NCBI RefSeq assembly: GCF_900109685.1
Contig: NZ_FOBB01000003.1
Coordinates: forward strand, 806,001 to 870,000
Direction: 5' to 3'
Source of the DNA: Chitinophaga rupis
GTDB taxonomy: Bacteria > Bacteroidota > Bacteroidia > Chitinophagales > Chitinophagaceae
DNA length: 64,000 bases
This document shows, piece by piece, positions 51,198-61,043 of the stretch. The translations under genes and the position numbers were made by a program. Below the pieces are notes generated by a model. It did not search any database and had not been told where the DNA came from. It saw only the letters and a program-made list of their open reading frames with translations. Each line of letters starts with the position of its first letter. Within the stretch, counting starts at the first letter, position 1.

Positions 51198-54100
51198 CCT
51201 AATAACAAAAATCACATTTGACGTGTACTTCGTATTGTCTATCTGCTCCAGCCTGGCTCCCATTTTCTCTATCAATTGTTTCAAATGCTGCCCCGAAAAA
51301 AAGGACAGCTGTTGTTTTGTTTTATTAAATCCCAACAAACGCGTACTAAAAAATTCTGTAAGGCGGGTACCCTCATGTCTTTTGCTCATATCGGCATCGC
51401 CATCCCGCACAATGATCACCCCACCGGGTGCCAGCTGCTGTAAGCAGCGCTGCAGCAGCTGCTCCTGCTCCTGTGGCTGCAGGTAATGCAATACATCGCT
51501 GATAATAAAAGCATCATGCTGCTCAAAAGTATAGTTCACCACATCTGCATATTCAAAATTCACCTTATCATTTTTCAGGTAGCAGTGATTAGCAGTGGTT
51601 ATCTTGTCCTCATCATAATCCACGCCGGTAACCGTACGTTCTGCCGACAGAAAGTGCAGCATGTAGCTCATAAACCCATATCCACAGCCAATATCCAGTA
51701 TGCGGCCTTTTTCAGGCACCAGGCTATGAAACAGGGTATAGTTATTTTCCATGCGGGTTTTAATGCGCATGTACCATTCCAGCACCGGGCCTTTATAAAT
51801 ATAGTTGTAAATAAGCTGCTCACGGAAATAGGCAGGCGTTTCCACACTGCGGCGCAGCGCTTCATACTGTTGCTTAAAGTAGCGGCTAATGCTTTTGGTA
51901 CGTGCGGCATAGCCTTCGCCCCAGCTCTTATCCTCCGGTGTAATGCGGGGCAGGTACTGTGCGGTAAGCACCCCGTTCTTTAACAGGAAATCACTCTTAC
52001 TCATCGTATAGGCTGTACCGTGTATCAGCACCGGCAATACATCTAATCCTAATTGTTCTGCCAAATAAAATGCTCCTTTATGAAAACGCCTGATCACCGG
52101 GTCAGGTGAGCGGGTACCTTCCGGGTACACCACAATGGAATAACCCTGTTCTACCATCCCGCGCAGCTTGTCTACACTGGCTTCCGCACCTTCTGCCACA
52201 GGATAATATTCTGCCAGCCGCACTACGGCGCCAAATACCGGCGAGCGCCATACCCATTCATTGGTAAGCAGGATCACCTTGGGATTAAGCGCAATGGAAA
52301 TTAATATATCCAGGAATGACTGATGATTGCTGATAATAACAGCCGGCTTTTCCAGCTGCTCATTCAGGGGATTGATAACACGTTTTTTCACATTGCCCAT
52401 AATGTGCAGCTGCGACCAGGTAAACCATGAGAGGAATACATGATACAGGTACTTACCCTTTTGCTTGTTAAAAGGGTTCAGGCGGATTAGGATATAACCT
52501 ACAGTGGTCAGCAACAAGCTGCCCAGCGTAAAATAGGTGAATGCAAATACTGAAATGCACCAGCCGCTCAGGGTCCACGGCGCCCAGCCACGGCGGGTGC
52601 GCTTGGCAATAAGCCAGTTGAATAACAACGGTATCATTACCTGCGATATCAGCACTACGCAGCCAATACCGATCATAGAGATCAATGCAATGGAACGCAG
52701 GGATGGATGTTTTGCAAAGATCAGCACCCCCAGCCCTAAGATGGTGGTAATGGCAGATAAAAAGATGGAAGAACGGAAAGAAGATAGCTGCTCCTTACCG
52801 GTACGGTATTGCTGCAACAATCCATCCATTGTAAATATGCTGTAATCATCCCCCAAACCAAAAATAAAGGTGCTGAGAATAATGTTCACAATATTGAAAC
52901 GGATGCCGAACATGCCCATGATGCCCAGTATCCAGATCCAGCTAATGAGCATGGGGATAAAGGTGATGAGCGCCAGCTCTATGCGGCCGTAAGAGATGAG
53001 CAGGGCAAAAAATACCAGCAGGGAGGTCATCCAGGCAATGCTGTTAAACTCATTGCGGATCACCTCTACCAGGCGGTTTGCGGCATATTGCTTATCCAGC
53101 ACCGTAGTATTTTGCTGTGCGGCTAATGCTTTATACACAGCCTTCTTTTGACCCGGGTTTACTTTAAGCAGGGTAACCAGCGATACACGATCCGGCTTTA
53201 CTGTAATATAATCGCCCAGGGAGCTGTTGCGAAGCGCTTCCTGGTCTGCGGCTGTCATCGTTGTAAAGTTCTGCTGCAGCCATTGCGCAAAGGGATCAAA
53301 CGCAGTGGCTTTAAAACCTGCCGCAGGCCCCTGCTGCTGCAGGTAAGTGATCAGCTGCTGTTTTTTCTGCGGCGTCCAGTATTGTTGCCAGCGTTGTAAA
53401 CGCGCCTGCTGTTCCTGTTGCGATAGCAATAAGCTGCCTACACCGGCGTATCTTTTCACAATGCCCTGCTGCTGCAGCTGCTGCACCACCGGCAGCATAC
53501 GTTCGTTGGCCTGCAGAGCTTCTTCCAGCGTACGGCCTTCTGTAACCACGTATACAGATTGTGCTGCATAGGCACTCAGGCTGTTCAGCTTTGCTTCAGC
53601 AGCTTTCAGCTCCGGCGTCATGAAGTTCATGCGCATCATATCACTCTCAAAACCTACTTTGCCGGCCGTGAAGCAGAATATAACGGTGAGCAGCAGGATG
53701 CCGAACACCAGGTATTTATTTTTTTCGGGGCGGTAGCTGGCCAGCTTATCTAACCAGGTGTGTGAATGCGCCGCTACCGGCTGTTTGGTTAAGATCCAAT
53801 GCGGTAAAAAGATAAGGGAGAACAAGGCGGCACCTACTAAGCTCAATGCCGCAAACAAACCTACATCCTTCAACATAGGCGATTCTACAAACTGCAAACA
53901 CAGGAACCCGCCAATGGTGGTAAAGCTGCCAATGGTCATGGGTGTGGCCAGGTCGCGGATAGTTTCGCGGATATTGCCCAGGTGGCGGTAATGGTTAAAT
54001 ACGTGCAGCGAGTAATTCACTGCAATGCCCAATACTACAGCGCCTGCGCCCAGGGCTATAACAGATAGCTTTCCTTTGATCAGGTAAATGCAAGCCAGCG

Positions 54101-55034
54101 AGAACAATGCGCCAAAAACTACCGGCAGCATCACTAATACCGGCGCTCTTTTTTTGCGGAAGAACAAGGCAATGAGCACTATGAGCAGCACCACGCCAAT
54201 GCCTTGCGTAAGCATGGTATCCATGCGCAGCTGGTGGGCATTGCCTTCAGATACGGCGGTGGCACCAAAATAAGAGGCGGCTGTAAAAGTATGCCCTGTC
54301 TGCATTTCAGCCAGCTTAGCCTGCAATAATTTTAAGAAAACGGCATTCTTACCGGTGGCGCTGGGCGGGTACGCGGGCGTAAGGAACAACAGCAGGTGCC
54401 GGTGATCTCTTGTTACAATAAAACCATCATACAGCTCATACTGATCATCTATTTGCAGCTGCTGCAGTTTTTTAACCCCCTGCCATGACATGCCTACCGG
54501 ATCGGCCTGGATCATTTTCTTCAGCACTAATCCCGCAGGTGATATTAAGGTCTGGTAATTATGTTCCAGTGTTTGATGTAGCCGTTCCGGTTGTATGAGC
54601 GAGTCAATAGTACGGTAATCTTTTTCATCCAGGAACACCGGCAGGTGCTGCTGGATGGTAGCCATCAAACCCAGTATGGCAGTATCTTCTATCTTAGCCT
54701 GTACCTGTTTAACGTATGAGCTTAGTGCAGTATCTTCCTTTATGGCTACCTCAAGATCAGCGGCAAATGTTGTAAGGCTATCCGGCTCCGCAGCCCCTGC
54801 GGTATCCTTCTGCGATACCATTACTACCAGCTTATCTGCAAACCGGGAATCATTAAATACCTGCTGCAGCTTGTTCAGCGTTTTATCCTGGGGCAATATT
54901 TTGGTAATATCCTCTTCCAGCTGAATGCGGGATGCAAAATAACCGGTGAGCGCAAAAGCCGCCACCACGCTGATCCACAGCCACATTTTGCGGGTTGCAT
55001 AAAAATTATAGATATGTACAAAAAAACTACCCAT
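51186..55034 (-). CDS. fusion of MMPL transporter, lysophospholipid-type acyltransferase and SAM methyltransferase
   Basis: 1282 residues. Residues about 1-800 are an RND/MMPL exporter with two six-helix halves (about 12-32, 270-410; 430-450, 650-800) separated by large periplasmic loops. Residues about 870-1060 are a PlsC-type acyltransferase with the NHQSFLD motif (about 901) and YPEGTRSPD (about 971). Residues about 1090-1282 are a class I methyltransferase with RILDIGCGYGFMSYML (about 1113). Such three-part proteins are known in aryl-polyene and flexirubin clusters of Bacteroidota. It would export the lipid-linked product, with acylation and methylation linked to the pump. It overlaps the GT2 gene by 8 bases. 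Confidence 0.92.
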   Translation of the reverse strand: MGSFFVHIYNFYATRKMWLWISVVAAFALTGYFASRIQLEEDITKILPQDKTLNKLQQVFNDSRFADKLVVMVSQKDTAGAAEPDSLTTFAADLEVAIKEDTALSSYVKQVQAKIEDTAILGLMATIQQHLPVFLDEKDYRTIDSLIQPERLHQTLEHNYQTLISPAGLVLKKMIQADPVGMSWQGVKKLQQLQIDDQYELYDGFIVTRDHRHLLLFLTPAYPPSATGKNAVFLKLLQAKLAEMQTGHTFTAASYFGATAVSEGNAHQLRMDTMLTQGIGVVLLIVLIALFFRKKRAPVLVMLPVVFGALFSLACIYLIKGKLSVIALGAGAVVLGIAVNYSLHVFNHYRHLGNIRETIRDLATPMTIGSFTTIGGFLCLQFVESPMLKDVGLFAALSLVGAALFSLIFLPHWILTKQPVAAHSHTWLDKLASYRPEKNKYLVFGILLLTVIFCFTAGKVGFESDMMRMNFMTPELKAAEAKLNSLSAYAAQSVYVVTEGRTLEEALQANERMLPVVQQLQQQGIVKRYAGVGSLLLSQQEQQARLQRWQQYWTPQKKQQLITYLQQQGPAAGFKATAFDPFAQWLQQNFTTMTAADQEALRNSSLGDYITVKPDRVSLVTLLKVNPGQKKAVYKALAAQQNTTVLDKQYAANRLVEVIRNEFNSIAWMTSLLVFFALLISYGRIELALITFIPMLISWIWILGIMGMFGIRFNIVNIILSTFIFGLGDDYSIFTMDGLLQQYRTGKEQLSSFRSSIFLSAITTILGLGVLIFAKHPSLRSIALISMIGIGCVVLISQVMIPLLFNWLIAKRTRRGWAPWTLSGWCISVFAFTYFTLGSLLLTTVGYILIRLNPFNKQKGKYLYHVFLSWFTWSQLHIMGNVKKRVINPLNEQLEKPAVIISNHQSFLDILISIALNPKVILLTNEWVWRSPVFGAVVRLAEYYPVAEGAEASVDKLRGMVEQGYSIVVYPEGTRSPDPVIRRFHKGAFYLAEQLGLDVLPVLIHGTAYTMSKSDFLLKNGVLTAQYLPRITPEDKSWGEGYAARTKSISRYFKQQYEALRRSVETPAYFREQLIYNYIYKGPVLEWYMRIKTRMENNYTLFHSLVPEKGRILDIGCGYGFMSYMLHFLSAERTVTGVDYDEDKITTANHCYLKNDKVNFEYADVVNYTFEQHDAFIISDVLHYLQPQEQEQLLQRCLQQLAPGGVIIVRDGDADMSKRHEGTRLTEFFSTRLLGFNKTKQQLSFFSGQHLKQLIEKMGARLEQIDNTKYTSNVIFVIRQKA

Positions 55035-56193
55035 GCTTCTGCTTTCTGAATATAGCCAGCAACACGTAGGTTACCAACCCGAATGTTACCCCGGCTGCCA
55101 CGGCCAGCGTTACGCTGCCATAGATATACTGTAGTATGTTCTGCTTTACTGCCTCCTGGCTCAGGTGCTTACTGAATATTACGAACGTAGCATCGTGCCC
55201 TACCCATATACGGCCCACCATCAGGCTCAGAAACACAATGACCGGTATCAGGGGTGGTATGCTGATGTTGGCTGCAATGAGCACCAATGCTTTATTGAGC
55301 TTAAAAAAAGTAGCCAGCAATAATGCTACTAACATCTGGAAACCCCAGATGGGCACAATACCCATGAAGATGCCCAACCCAATAGACCATGCTTTTTTAC
55401 CGTTTGATTCACCTGGATTCAACAACACCTCTTTCCACAACCAGCGCCAGCTTTCTTTTTTGAAGAGGAAGCGTATAAAGTCGCGCGGTTTAATGTACAG
55501 GAACGTAATGAGCACCAGCACGGTGTTTAACACGCTGATGCGGGAAAAATCCTGGAAAGGGCGGAAATGTGATACCCGCTCCTCTGCCGGTGGATAATAT
55601 ACCTGCACCGGCACCCAGTCAATTTTTACACCCCTCCATGCGCTACGCACCAGCACCTCTACTTCAAACTCATAACGGGTGCACCAGAACGGGATAGGCG
55701 CTATTAAGTTTAAAGGATACAGGCGGTAGCCAGACTGTGTATCCGCAGCCTTCATGCCTGTTTCCACATAAAACCAGAAGTTGGAAAATTTATTGGCAAA
55801 GGAGTTTTTGCCGGGCATATTCTCCTGGTGCAGGTTTCGTGCACCAATGAGGATGGCGTTCTTTTCTGTTTGCAGCTTATCCAGGAATACCTGCAGGTCG
55901 GAGGCAAAGTGCTGCCCATCCGCATCGATTGTGATCACATATTCATATCCCTGCTGCAAGGCGTATTTAAATCCCCGGCGCAGGGCAATACCTTTACCAC
56001 GGTTAGGCGTATACGATACACGCTGTACAGTGGGGAACTGGTCCAGTATTTCAGTAGTAGTATCTGTACTGCCATCATTCACCACAATTACATGTTGTGT
56101 ATAGGATAGCACATCCTTCAATACCTGCCCCAGAGAGGAGGCGTTATTGTAGGTGGGAATAAGGACAGCGATATGAGGTGCAATACTTGTCAA
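55027..56193 (-). CDS. GT2 glycosyltransferase fused to DUF2062
   Basis: 388 residues. N-terminal family 2 glycosyltransferase (about 5-225, IAVLIPTYNNASSLGQVLKD, VIVVNDGSTDTTTEIL, TIDADGQHF with the metal-binding DxD). The C-terminal DUF2062 membrane segment (about 245-380) has NPGESNGKKAWSIGLGIFMG and WGFQMLVALLLATFFKLNK. It would transfer a sugar or related group to a lipid carrier at the inner membrane. It overlaps the dehydratase gene by 4 bases upstream and the MMPL gene downstream, so the three are co-translated. Confidence 0.88.
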   Translation of the reverse strand: MTSIAPHIAVLIPTYNNASSLGQVLKDVLSYTQHVIVVNDGSTDTTTEILDQFPTVQRVSYTPNRGKGIALRRGFKYALQQGYEYVITIDADGQHFASDLQVFLDKLQTEKNAILIGARNLHQENMPGKNSFANKFSNFWFYVETGMKAADTQSGYRLYPLNLIAPIPFWCTRYEFEVEVLVRSAWRGVKIDWVPVQVYYPPAEERVSHFRPFQDFSRISVLNTVLVLITFLYIKPRDFIRFLFKKESWRWLWKEVLLNPGESNGKKAWSIGLGIFMGIVPIWGFQMLVALLLATFFKLNKALVLIAANISIPPLIPVIVFLSLMVGRIWVGHDATFVIFSKHLSQEAVKQNILQYIYGSVTLAVAAGVTFGLVTYVLLAIFRKQKHG

Positions 56194-56564
56194 TGCGTAA
56201 TTAAACTAAACGTTCCCTGAAATTTCATAAAAATGCTGCTGTCACTTTTAATAACAGCATTCACTTTTACTATATTATTTTCCTGCAAAGTGTATTGCAG
56301 GGTAACTGTTACCTGTGGTTGCACTACCGGGTTAATCATCACCAGGAACTTCATACTGCTGGCCTTTTGCAGCAGCACTTTGTTTTGCAGACCCTTTTCC
56401 AGCAGCTCCTGGATAGTTTGCATCATGCACACGCCCGGCACTACCGGCTGACCGGGAAAGTGTCCTTCAAATACAGGATGCGCGGCATTCAGCGCCAGTA
56501 AAGCCATAAATGACGACGCTGTTTGCTCCGATTGTACAATGTTATAAAAACTTCCTTCCAGCAT
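56190..56564 (-). CDS. FabZ-like 3-hydroxyacyl-ACP dehydratase with altered active site
   Basis: 124 residues, a single hot-dog fold. HPVFEGHFPGQPVVPGVCMM is the FabZ signature, and its His (GHFPG) is the catalytic base. The acidic partner, Glu in FabZ (GVLIIEAMAQ) and Asp in FabA, is Gln here (GVCMMQTIQE). It should remove water from 3-hydroxyacyl-ACP in each polyene extension cycle, but the replaced residue makes activity uncertain. It overlaps the lipoprotein gene by one base. Confidence 0.82.
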   Translation of the reverse strand: MLEGSFYNIVQSEQTASSFMALLALNAAHPVFEGHFPGQPVVPGVCMMQTIQELLEKGLQNKVLLQKASSMKFLVMINPVVQPQVTVTLQYTLQENNIVKVNAVIKSDSSIFMKFQGTFSLITH

Positions 56565-57208
56565 TATTTTTGTACGCGTTGTAATGAAATATTGAACTTA
56601 AAATTCTGGTGTTGTATTAAAATAGTGTCCGGTACGCCCTGCTCATAATGCCGCATCCATACTTTAACCACCGGTTTCCGTTTGGATGATTTCTCTATCC
56701 GCTCCAGCCGGGTGCAGGCCGTATCCGTTATGTAATAGTTGTTGCCCTTAGCTGTGGGAACAGCGATGTAATGATACCCGCTATCCTGCAGCACCGTGGC
56801 CTTTTCTAAACCTGTCCGCAGCAGCACCAGCTCAAAATCGTTCTGCAGGGTTTTTACGATCACCTTTTTATCCATTTTCGGCAGCATGTAATGTTTTACA
56901 AAACCACTGTCTTTCGTGAACTCAAAGTCAAAGAATTTAAAACCCATTTCATTGGCAAACACCACGCGCAGGCTGCTATCCGGCATTTTTTTGAAGAACA
57001 GCAAACCACTCAGGTGGTGCTTCAGCACATCTACCTGCGTGCTGTACAGCGTATTGGTGAACTGCGGCTGAAACTGCCGTATGCAATTCACATCACCACC
57101 ATTGCTGCGCTGCAGGCCGCGGTAAACGGAGGTGCAGGAGCTGAATAACAATACGCAAACCAGCAAAAAACCTATACTCCAGCTAAAAGACAGCCCTTCT
57201 TTCAGCAT
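56564..57208 (-). CDS. LolB-like lipoprotein of the cluster
   Basis: About 214 residues from the ATG at 57208. A lipoprotein signal (SIGFLLVCVLLFSSC, Cys about residue 25) is followed by predicted beta strands ending KFNISLQRVQ, like the DUF3261/LolB-type partners that sit beside LolA in aryl-polyene clusters. The frame is open to 57313 but the longer form would overlap LolA and give a poor signal peptide. It probably takes the product from LolA into the outer membrane. The assignment is by position and fold pattern, not by a conserved motif. Confidence 0.65.
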   Translation of the reverse strand: MLKEGLSFSWSIGFLLVCVLLFSSCTSVYRGLQRSNGGDVNCIRQFQPQFTNTLYSTQVDVLKHHLSGLLFFKKMPDSSLRVVFANEMGFKFFDFEFTKDSGFVKHYMLPKMDKKVIVKTLQNDFELVLLRTGLEKATVLQDSGYHYIAVPTAKGNNYYITDTACTRLERIEKSSKRKPVVKVWMRHYEQGVPDTILIQHQNFKFNISLQRVQK

Positions 57209-57290
57209 GCCTTTCTGCGGTAAAAGCAGGCTAAAACCCAACACGCGCCTGCCTTTCGCAGCACTGATCCTTCTCCCGGAGCCGCTTTCC

Positions 57291-57923
57291 CTATTTAACT
57301 GTAAATACTGCATCCGGGATATTTACATTCATTTGTTTATGCAAAAAGCTAATGATGGTATTATCTCCGCCGGCTTCCTGCATTTCAATGGACGACACAG
57401 AATAATCCTTTTTATCCACCAGCAGCTCAATAGTTTTGAAATACTGCTGCAGCGCTTTGGATACCGGCGTCATCTCCAACCGGTAGTACTGCGCATTTTC
57501 CAGCACTTTAGTAGTAAAGTCCGGGTTGTTGAACACATTACCCTGCACACAATCCACCGTAATGCGGTTGATCTGCTCAAACAGCTTATTCCCTTTGGTG
57601 CTTACCTTGTTCTGCTTTTGACCATCCCTGGTAAAAATATCCTTACCGTTCATTACCATCAGGTAATAGGATGGCTGCTGGTATTCCATACGCACCTTAT
57701 TCTCTTTCCGGAACCAGAACTTTCCTTTGGAAACAATCTTATCAGACAGCATGCTCAGGTTTTTTTCCTGCACAAAATCGGCCTGTATGGATTGCGTGTT
57801 CTGCGATGCCTTTGCAAACTGTTGTTTAAAGGCAGCCGCATCTGCTACGGGTTTAAAACCGCCTGTTTGTGCATATATATGCAGCACGCTCATACAACAA
57901 ACCAATAACATCCATCTACGCAT
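57291..57923 (-). CDS. LolA-family outer-membrane lipoprotein carrier
   Basis: 210 residues with a signal peptide (about 1-18, VLHIYA). Then the LolA pattern: FAKASQNTQSIQADFVQEK, SKGKFWFRKENKVRMEYQQP, YYLMVMNGKDIFTRD. It carries hydrophobic molecules through the periplasm. In this cluster it presumably carries the polyene lipid rather than ordinary lipoproteins. It overlaps the deacetylase gene by 8 bases. Confidence 0.9.
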   Translation of the reverse strand: MRRWMLLVCCMSVLHIYAQTGGFKPVADAAAFKQQFAKASQNTQSIQADFVQEKNLSMLSDKIVSKGKFWFRKENKVRMEYQQPSYYLMVMNGKDIFTRDGQKQNKVSTKGNKLFEQINRITVDCVQGNVFNNPDFTTKVLENAQYYRLEMTPVSKALQQYFKTIELLVDKKDYSVSSIEMQEAGGDNTIISFLHKQMNVNIPDAVFTVK

Positions 57924-58689
57924 AAGCAGGTTTATTTAATAGTTTATCAATCCTTTCTATAGTATAACCATTGCTGTGCAAATAGGCGATCAGCGCCGGT
58001 AACACCTGCACCGTTACTGCAGCACTGTCATGCAGCAAAATAATGCTGCCAGGCTGCAATTTGCCGGTAATACGTTCCAGCAAGGGCCCTTCTTCTTTTA
58101 TCACCGTGTCTAAAGAGCGGATGTTCCAGCCTAATGGAAAGTAACCGCCTTTGCGCACTGCTTTGCTCAAATTAGGATTGGTAACCCCGTACGGCGGACG
58201 AAAAAAAAGCGGCCGCTGACCGGTTACCTGCTGCACATTGGTATCCGTTTGTTGCAGCTCTTCCAGCATACGGCCCGCCCCGAACAGGTCGAACCAGAAA
58301 TGATGAGAGTAGCTGTGGTTGCCCAGCAGGTGCCCTTCTTCATGCGCCCGTTTCAGCAAGCCTTCATTACCGGGTATATTTTTACCAATGCAAAAAAAAG
58401 CAGCGGGTACTTTATGCGCCTGTAATATATCCAGCACCTGCGGGGTAAACTGCAGCAGCGGGCCATCATCAAAAGTTAAGGCCACTACCTTCTGCTTTGT
58501 AGGTACCTGGCAGGTAACCGGCATGTAAAAGCCAGCTCTTATATCCATAGATCCCCATACCAACAGCGACACATATACGAATAACAGCGTTACAAAAACC
58601 CACCAGGCTACCGGCTGCCACAGGTTGTGCAGGCACAAAAGCCCTGCGAGCAGCAGAAAGGTGGTGATATTTGTAATGCGGTATAACAA
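57916..58689 (-). CDS. NodB-type polysaccharide deacetylase, membrane anchored
   Basis: 257 residues. Two N-terminal hydrophobic helices (about 5-50) anchor it. The NodB domain has ALTFDDGPLLQF with the metal-binding Asp, GNHSYSHHFW with two His, FFRPPYGVTNPN and SIILLHDSAA. The family removes N- or O-acetyl groups from glycans. Its role in a polyene cluster is unclear: it might trim the sugar added by the GT2 enzyme. Six bases separate it from the ketosynthase partner gene. Confidence 0.9.
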   Translation of the reverse strand: MLYRITNITTFLLLAGLLCLHNLWQPVAWWVFVTLLFVYVSLLVWGSMDIRAGFYMPVTCQVPTKQKVVALTFDDGPLLQFTPQVLDILQAHKVPAAFFCIGKNIPGNEGLLKRAHEEGHLLGNHSYSHHFWFDLFGAGRMLEELQQTDTNVQQVTGQRPLFFRPPYGVTNPNLSKAVRKGGYFPLGWNIRSLDTVIKEEGPLLERITGKLQPGSIILLHDSAAVTVQVLPALIAYLHSNGYTIERIDKLLNKPAYA

Positions 58690-58695
58690 GTTTGT

Positions 58696-59754
58696 TTATG
58701 CTTTTTCTAGCAATATCAGTGCATGATGAGTGCCCTGGTACTGGTTATAAATTAAGATCCTGTTTAGCTGTTGCGGCGCCGTACCACTATACAGTACACC
58801 AGCCGGCGCCTGCTGCTGTTGTATGATCTGCGCGCCCATCCACATGGCAAATGCGCTGGCAGTAGGATACTCGCCACACAAATGCTTAAACGCTGCGGTG
58901 GCCGTTTGTGGGAACAGGGTTTGCGTAAGCTGTGTGTAAGCATCATCTTCCCCTGCATTTCCATTGCGGCCGGTGATCAGCAGGTCAATATCAGCTGTAC
59001 TTAACCGGTGCGTCGCTAAAAAGCCCTGTATGGCACTGCTTACCTCCTGTTGGGAAGCCGGTTTATACAAGGTATCCAGCCCGGTTAATTTTACCGCTCC
59101 TTTTGCTGTACCCAGTACAAAAAAGGCAGCGCCTTCACCGGCAATAGTACCTTTTGTACCGCTTTGCAGCAGCGTGGTATTGCGTACCGGCTCCTGCTTG
59201 TATAATCCGAAACGTGATAAAATGGTGTGGCTGTGATCCGTGATCTCATCTACCCCGCCTATTAAGATCTGCTGAGCGGGTTTTTCCCGCAGCATCATGA
59301 TGCTATCCAGCAGCGCGCTTTCAAAAGAAAAACCTTTATGTACAAAAGTGCTGTTATAGGCGTGGCAGCCCAGCAGCAGCGCTATTTGCCCGCTTACGGT
59401 ATTGTGGGTGGATTGTATGAATGGGGTGGGCGATAATGCGCTCTCCTGTCCCTGGATCATCCTGGTCAGGAAAACGCCGGTATCAGCCAGGCAGCCATAG
59501 GCGGTGCCGGTAATAATAGCATCCGGCATTTCAATACCTGCATGCTGCAAACTTAATTTGGCCGCTCCTATTCCCATTTTAACCACGCGGCCCATACGGC
59601 GCATGGTGTTTGCATCCGGTATCCACTGTTTATAATCCGGGTCCAGCACCTTCAGGCGGTTGCCTTCATATTCCCGGATCTCTGCCAGGAACGGGCCTTC
59701 CGCCGCAGTTTGCTGCGGTGATACACAACCCATACCCTGGATGTAAATATTCAT
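58696..59754 (-). CDS. ketosynthase-like partner lacking the active-site Cys (chain-length-factor type)
   Basis: 352 residues from ATG 59754 (MNIYIQGMGCVSPQQ). The thiolase fold is seen in STHNTVSGQIALLLGCHAYN and IAGEGAAFFVLG, but where ketosynthases have TACSSG this protein reads STFVHKGFSF, so no Cys nucleophile. Such proteins pair with an active ketosynthase and set chain length. The partner is the gene at 59844, 89 bases upstream. The open frame extends to 59817, but residues before the ATG are encoded by a heptamer array and are not protein-like. Confidence 0.85.
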   Translation of the reverse strand: MNIYIQGMGCVSPQQTAAEGPFLAEIREYEGNRLKVLDPDYKQWIPDANTMRRMGRVVKMGIGAAKLSLQHAGIEMPDAIITGTAYGCLADTGVFLTRMIQGQESALSPTPFIQSTHNTVSGQIALLLGCHAYNSTFVHKGFSFESALLDSIMMLREKPAQQILIGGVDEITDHSHTILSRFGLYKQEPVRNTTLLQSGTKGTIAGEGAAFFVLGTAKGAVKLTGLDTLYKPASQQEVSSAIQGFLATHRLSTADIDLLITGRNGNAGEDDAYTQLTQTLFPQTATAAFKHLCGEYPTASAFAMWMGAQIIQQQQAPAGVLYSGTAPQQLNRILIYNQYQGTHHALILLEKA

Positions 59755-59770
59755 GCTTGCTTCCTTGTAA

Positions 59771-59798
59771 TTAATAATTAAGAATGAAGAATTAATAA
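59771..59798. repeat. heptamer array (TTAATAA word)
   Basis: TTAATAA, TTAAGAA, TGAAGAA, TTAATAA in strict phase, between the ketosynthase gene and its partner. The word is the one found at the mutS stop (5028-5055). Confidence 0.75.
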
Positions 59799-59843
59799 TC
59801 GTAGTGAAGCATTTCAACTACCATCACGTTTTTCTTCATGCTG

Positions 59844-61043
59844 CTATTCCTTTGAAAATACCAGGCTGGAACAGTTACCGGCAAAGCCAAAGGAATTAGA
59901 CATTACATGCGACAATTTATTACCGCTGGAAAAAACTGTAGCCGGCGCCACCGGCCACTCCTTCATGGGTGTGGCAAAACGTGCATTCGGGTAAATAATG
60001 CCCTGCTGCACTGCCAGTGCGGAAAACACCGCCTCTATACCGCCGCTGGCGCCCAGCGTATGCCCGGTAAATGATTTGGTAGAGCTAACAGCCGGATAGT
60101 CTGGTGCAAATAAACGTTCAATGGCTTTGCCTTCAGAAGAATCGTTATTCTGCGTACCGGTACCATGCAGGTTAATGTAGGCAATATCCTTTGGCTGCAG
60201 CCCGCTCATATCCAGCGCACCTTTCATAGCCAGGTAATTGCCTATACCATCCGGCGAGGAAGCAGTCTGGTGATACGCATCACTGGTATTGGCATAACCA
60301 CTTAAGCGGCACCAGGGTGCATTAGGCAGGTGCTTACGTATAACATCACTTACCAGCACCACATAACCCGCGCCTTCACCCAGATTCAGGCCGGTACGGG
60401 TATCATCGAACGGCCGGCAGGGCTGCTGGTCCAATATCATGAGGGTGTTAAAACCATTCAGGGTAAAACGGGTAAGCGCATCCGTACCACCGGCTATTAC
60501 AATATCTACAATATTGTTGCGGATAAGGCGTGCGCCATACATTAATGCATTGGCGCCGGATGAACAGGCGGTGCTGATGGTTGCTACCTGGTGGCGGATG
60601 CCCATGGCATCTGCTACCAGCTCCGTAACGCTGCCGCATTCATGATGCACTACCTGCTGCAGATGCCCTTTGTTTGGATGCTGCAGGTAATCAGCAAAAA
60701 AATCTTCTGTTTTATCCATGCCGCCAACGGTATTGGCGGATATAAAACCTACGCGGTATTGTAACAGATCGCCCAGGCCGGTGCTGTCCCAGGCTTCCTG
60801 TGCAGCTATTTTGCTTAGCAGGGCTGTTCTGCTGATGTGTGCAGGCATACCTGCCTGCGCGGCCAGCGTAGCATTATCTGCCTTTACTTCGGCTACCGGG
60901 AATACGCCACGATGTACGGTATGCAGGTACTGCACCTCCTCCATACCCGGCTGCATACGGCTGAAAGCCTCCACACAGGCGGGCAAAGTAGCGCCTATAC
61001 CGCAAATAACGCCGCCACCGGCTATCCATACCGGCTCACTCAT
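59844..61043 (-). CDS. beta-ketoacyl-[ACP] synthase (KS-II type)
   Basis: 399 residues with the full active site: nucleophile Cys in ISTACSSGANALMYG (about residue 160), His in YINLHGTGTQNNDSSEG, and Lys/His in SSTKSFTGHTLGASGG. It condenses malonyl-ACP with the growing aryl-polyene chain. It overlaps the ACP gene by 4 bases, and the Cys-less partner is next, the usual set of KS, ACP and chain-length factor in aryl-polyene clusters. Confidence 0.93.
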   Translation of the reverse strand: MSEPVWIAGGGVICGIGATLPACVEAFSRMQPGMEEVQYLHTVHRGVFPVAEVKADNATLAAQAGMPAHISRTALLSKIAAQEAWDSTGLGDLLQYRVGFISANTVGGMDKTEDFFADYLQHPNKGHLQQVVHHECGSVTELVADAMGIRHQVATISTACSSGANALMYGARLIRNNIVDIVIAGGTDALTRFTLNGFNTLMILDQQPCRPFDDTRTGLNLGEGAGYVVLVSDVIRKHLPNAPWCRLSGYANTSDAYHQTASSPDGIGNYLAMKGALDMSGLQPKDIAYINLHGTGTQNNDSSEGKAIERLFAPDYPAVSSTKSFTGHTLGASGGIEAVFSALAVQQGIIYPNARFATPMKEWPVAPATVFSSGNKLSHVMSNSFGFAGNCSSLVFSKE

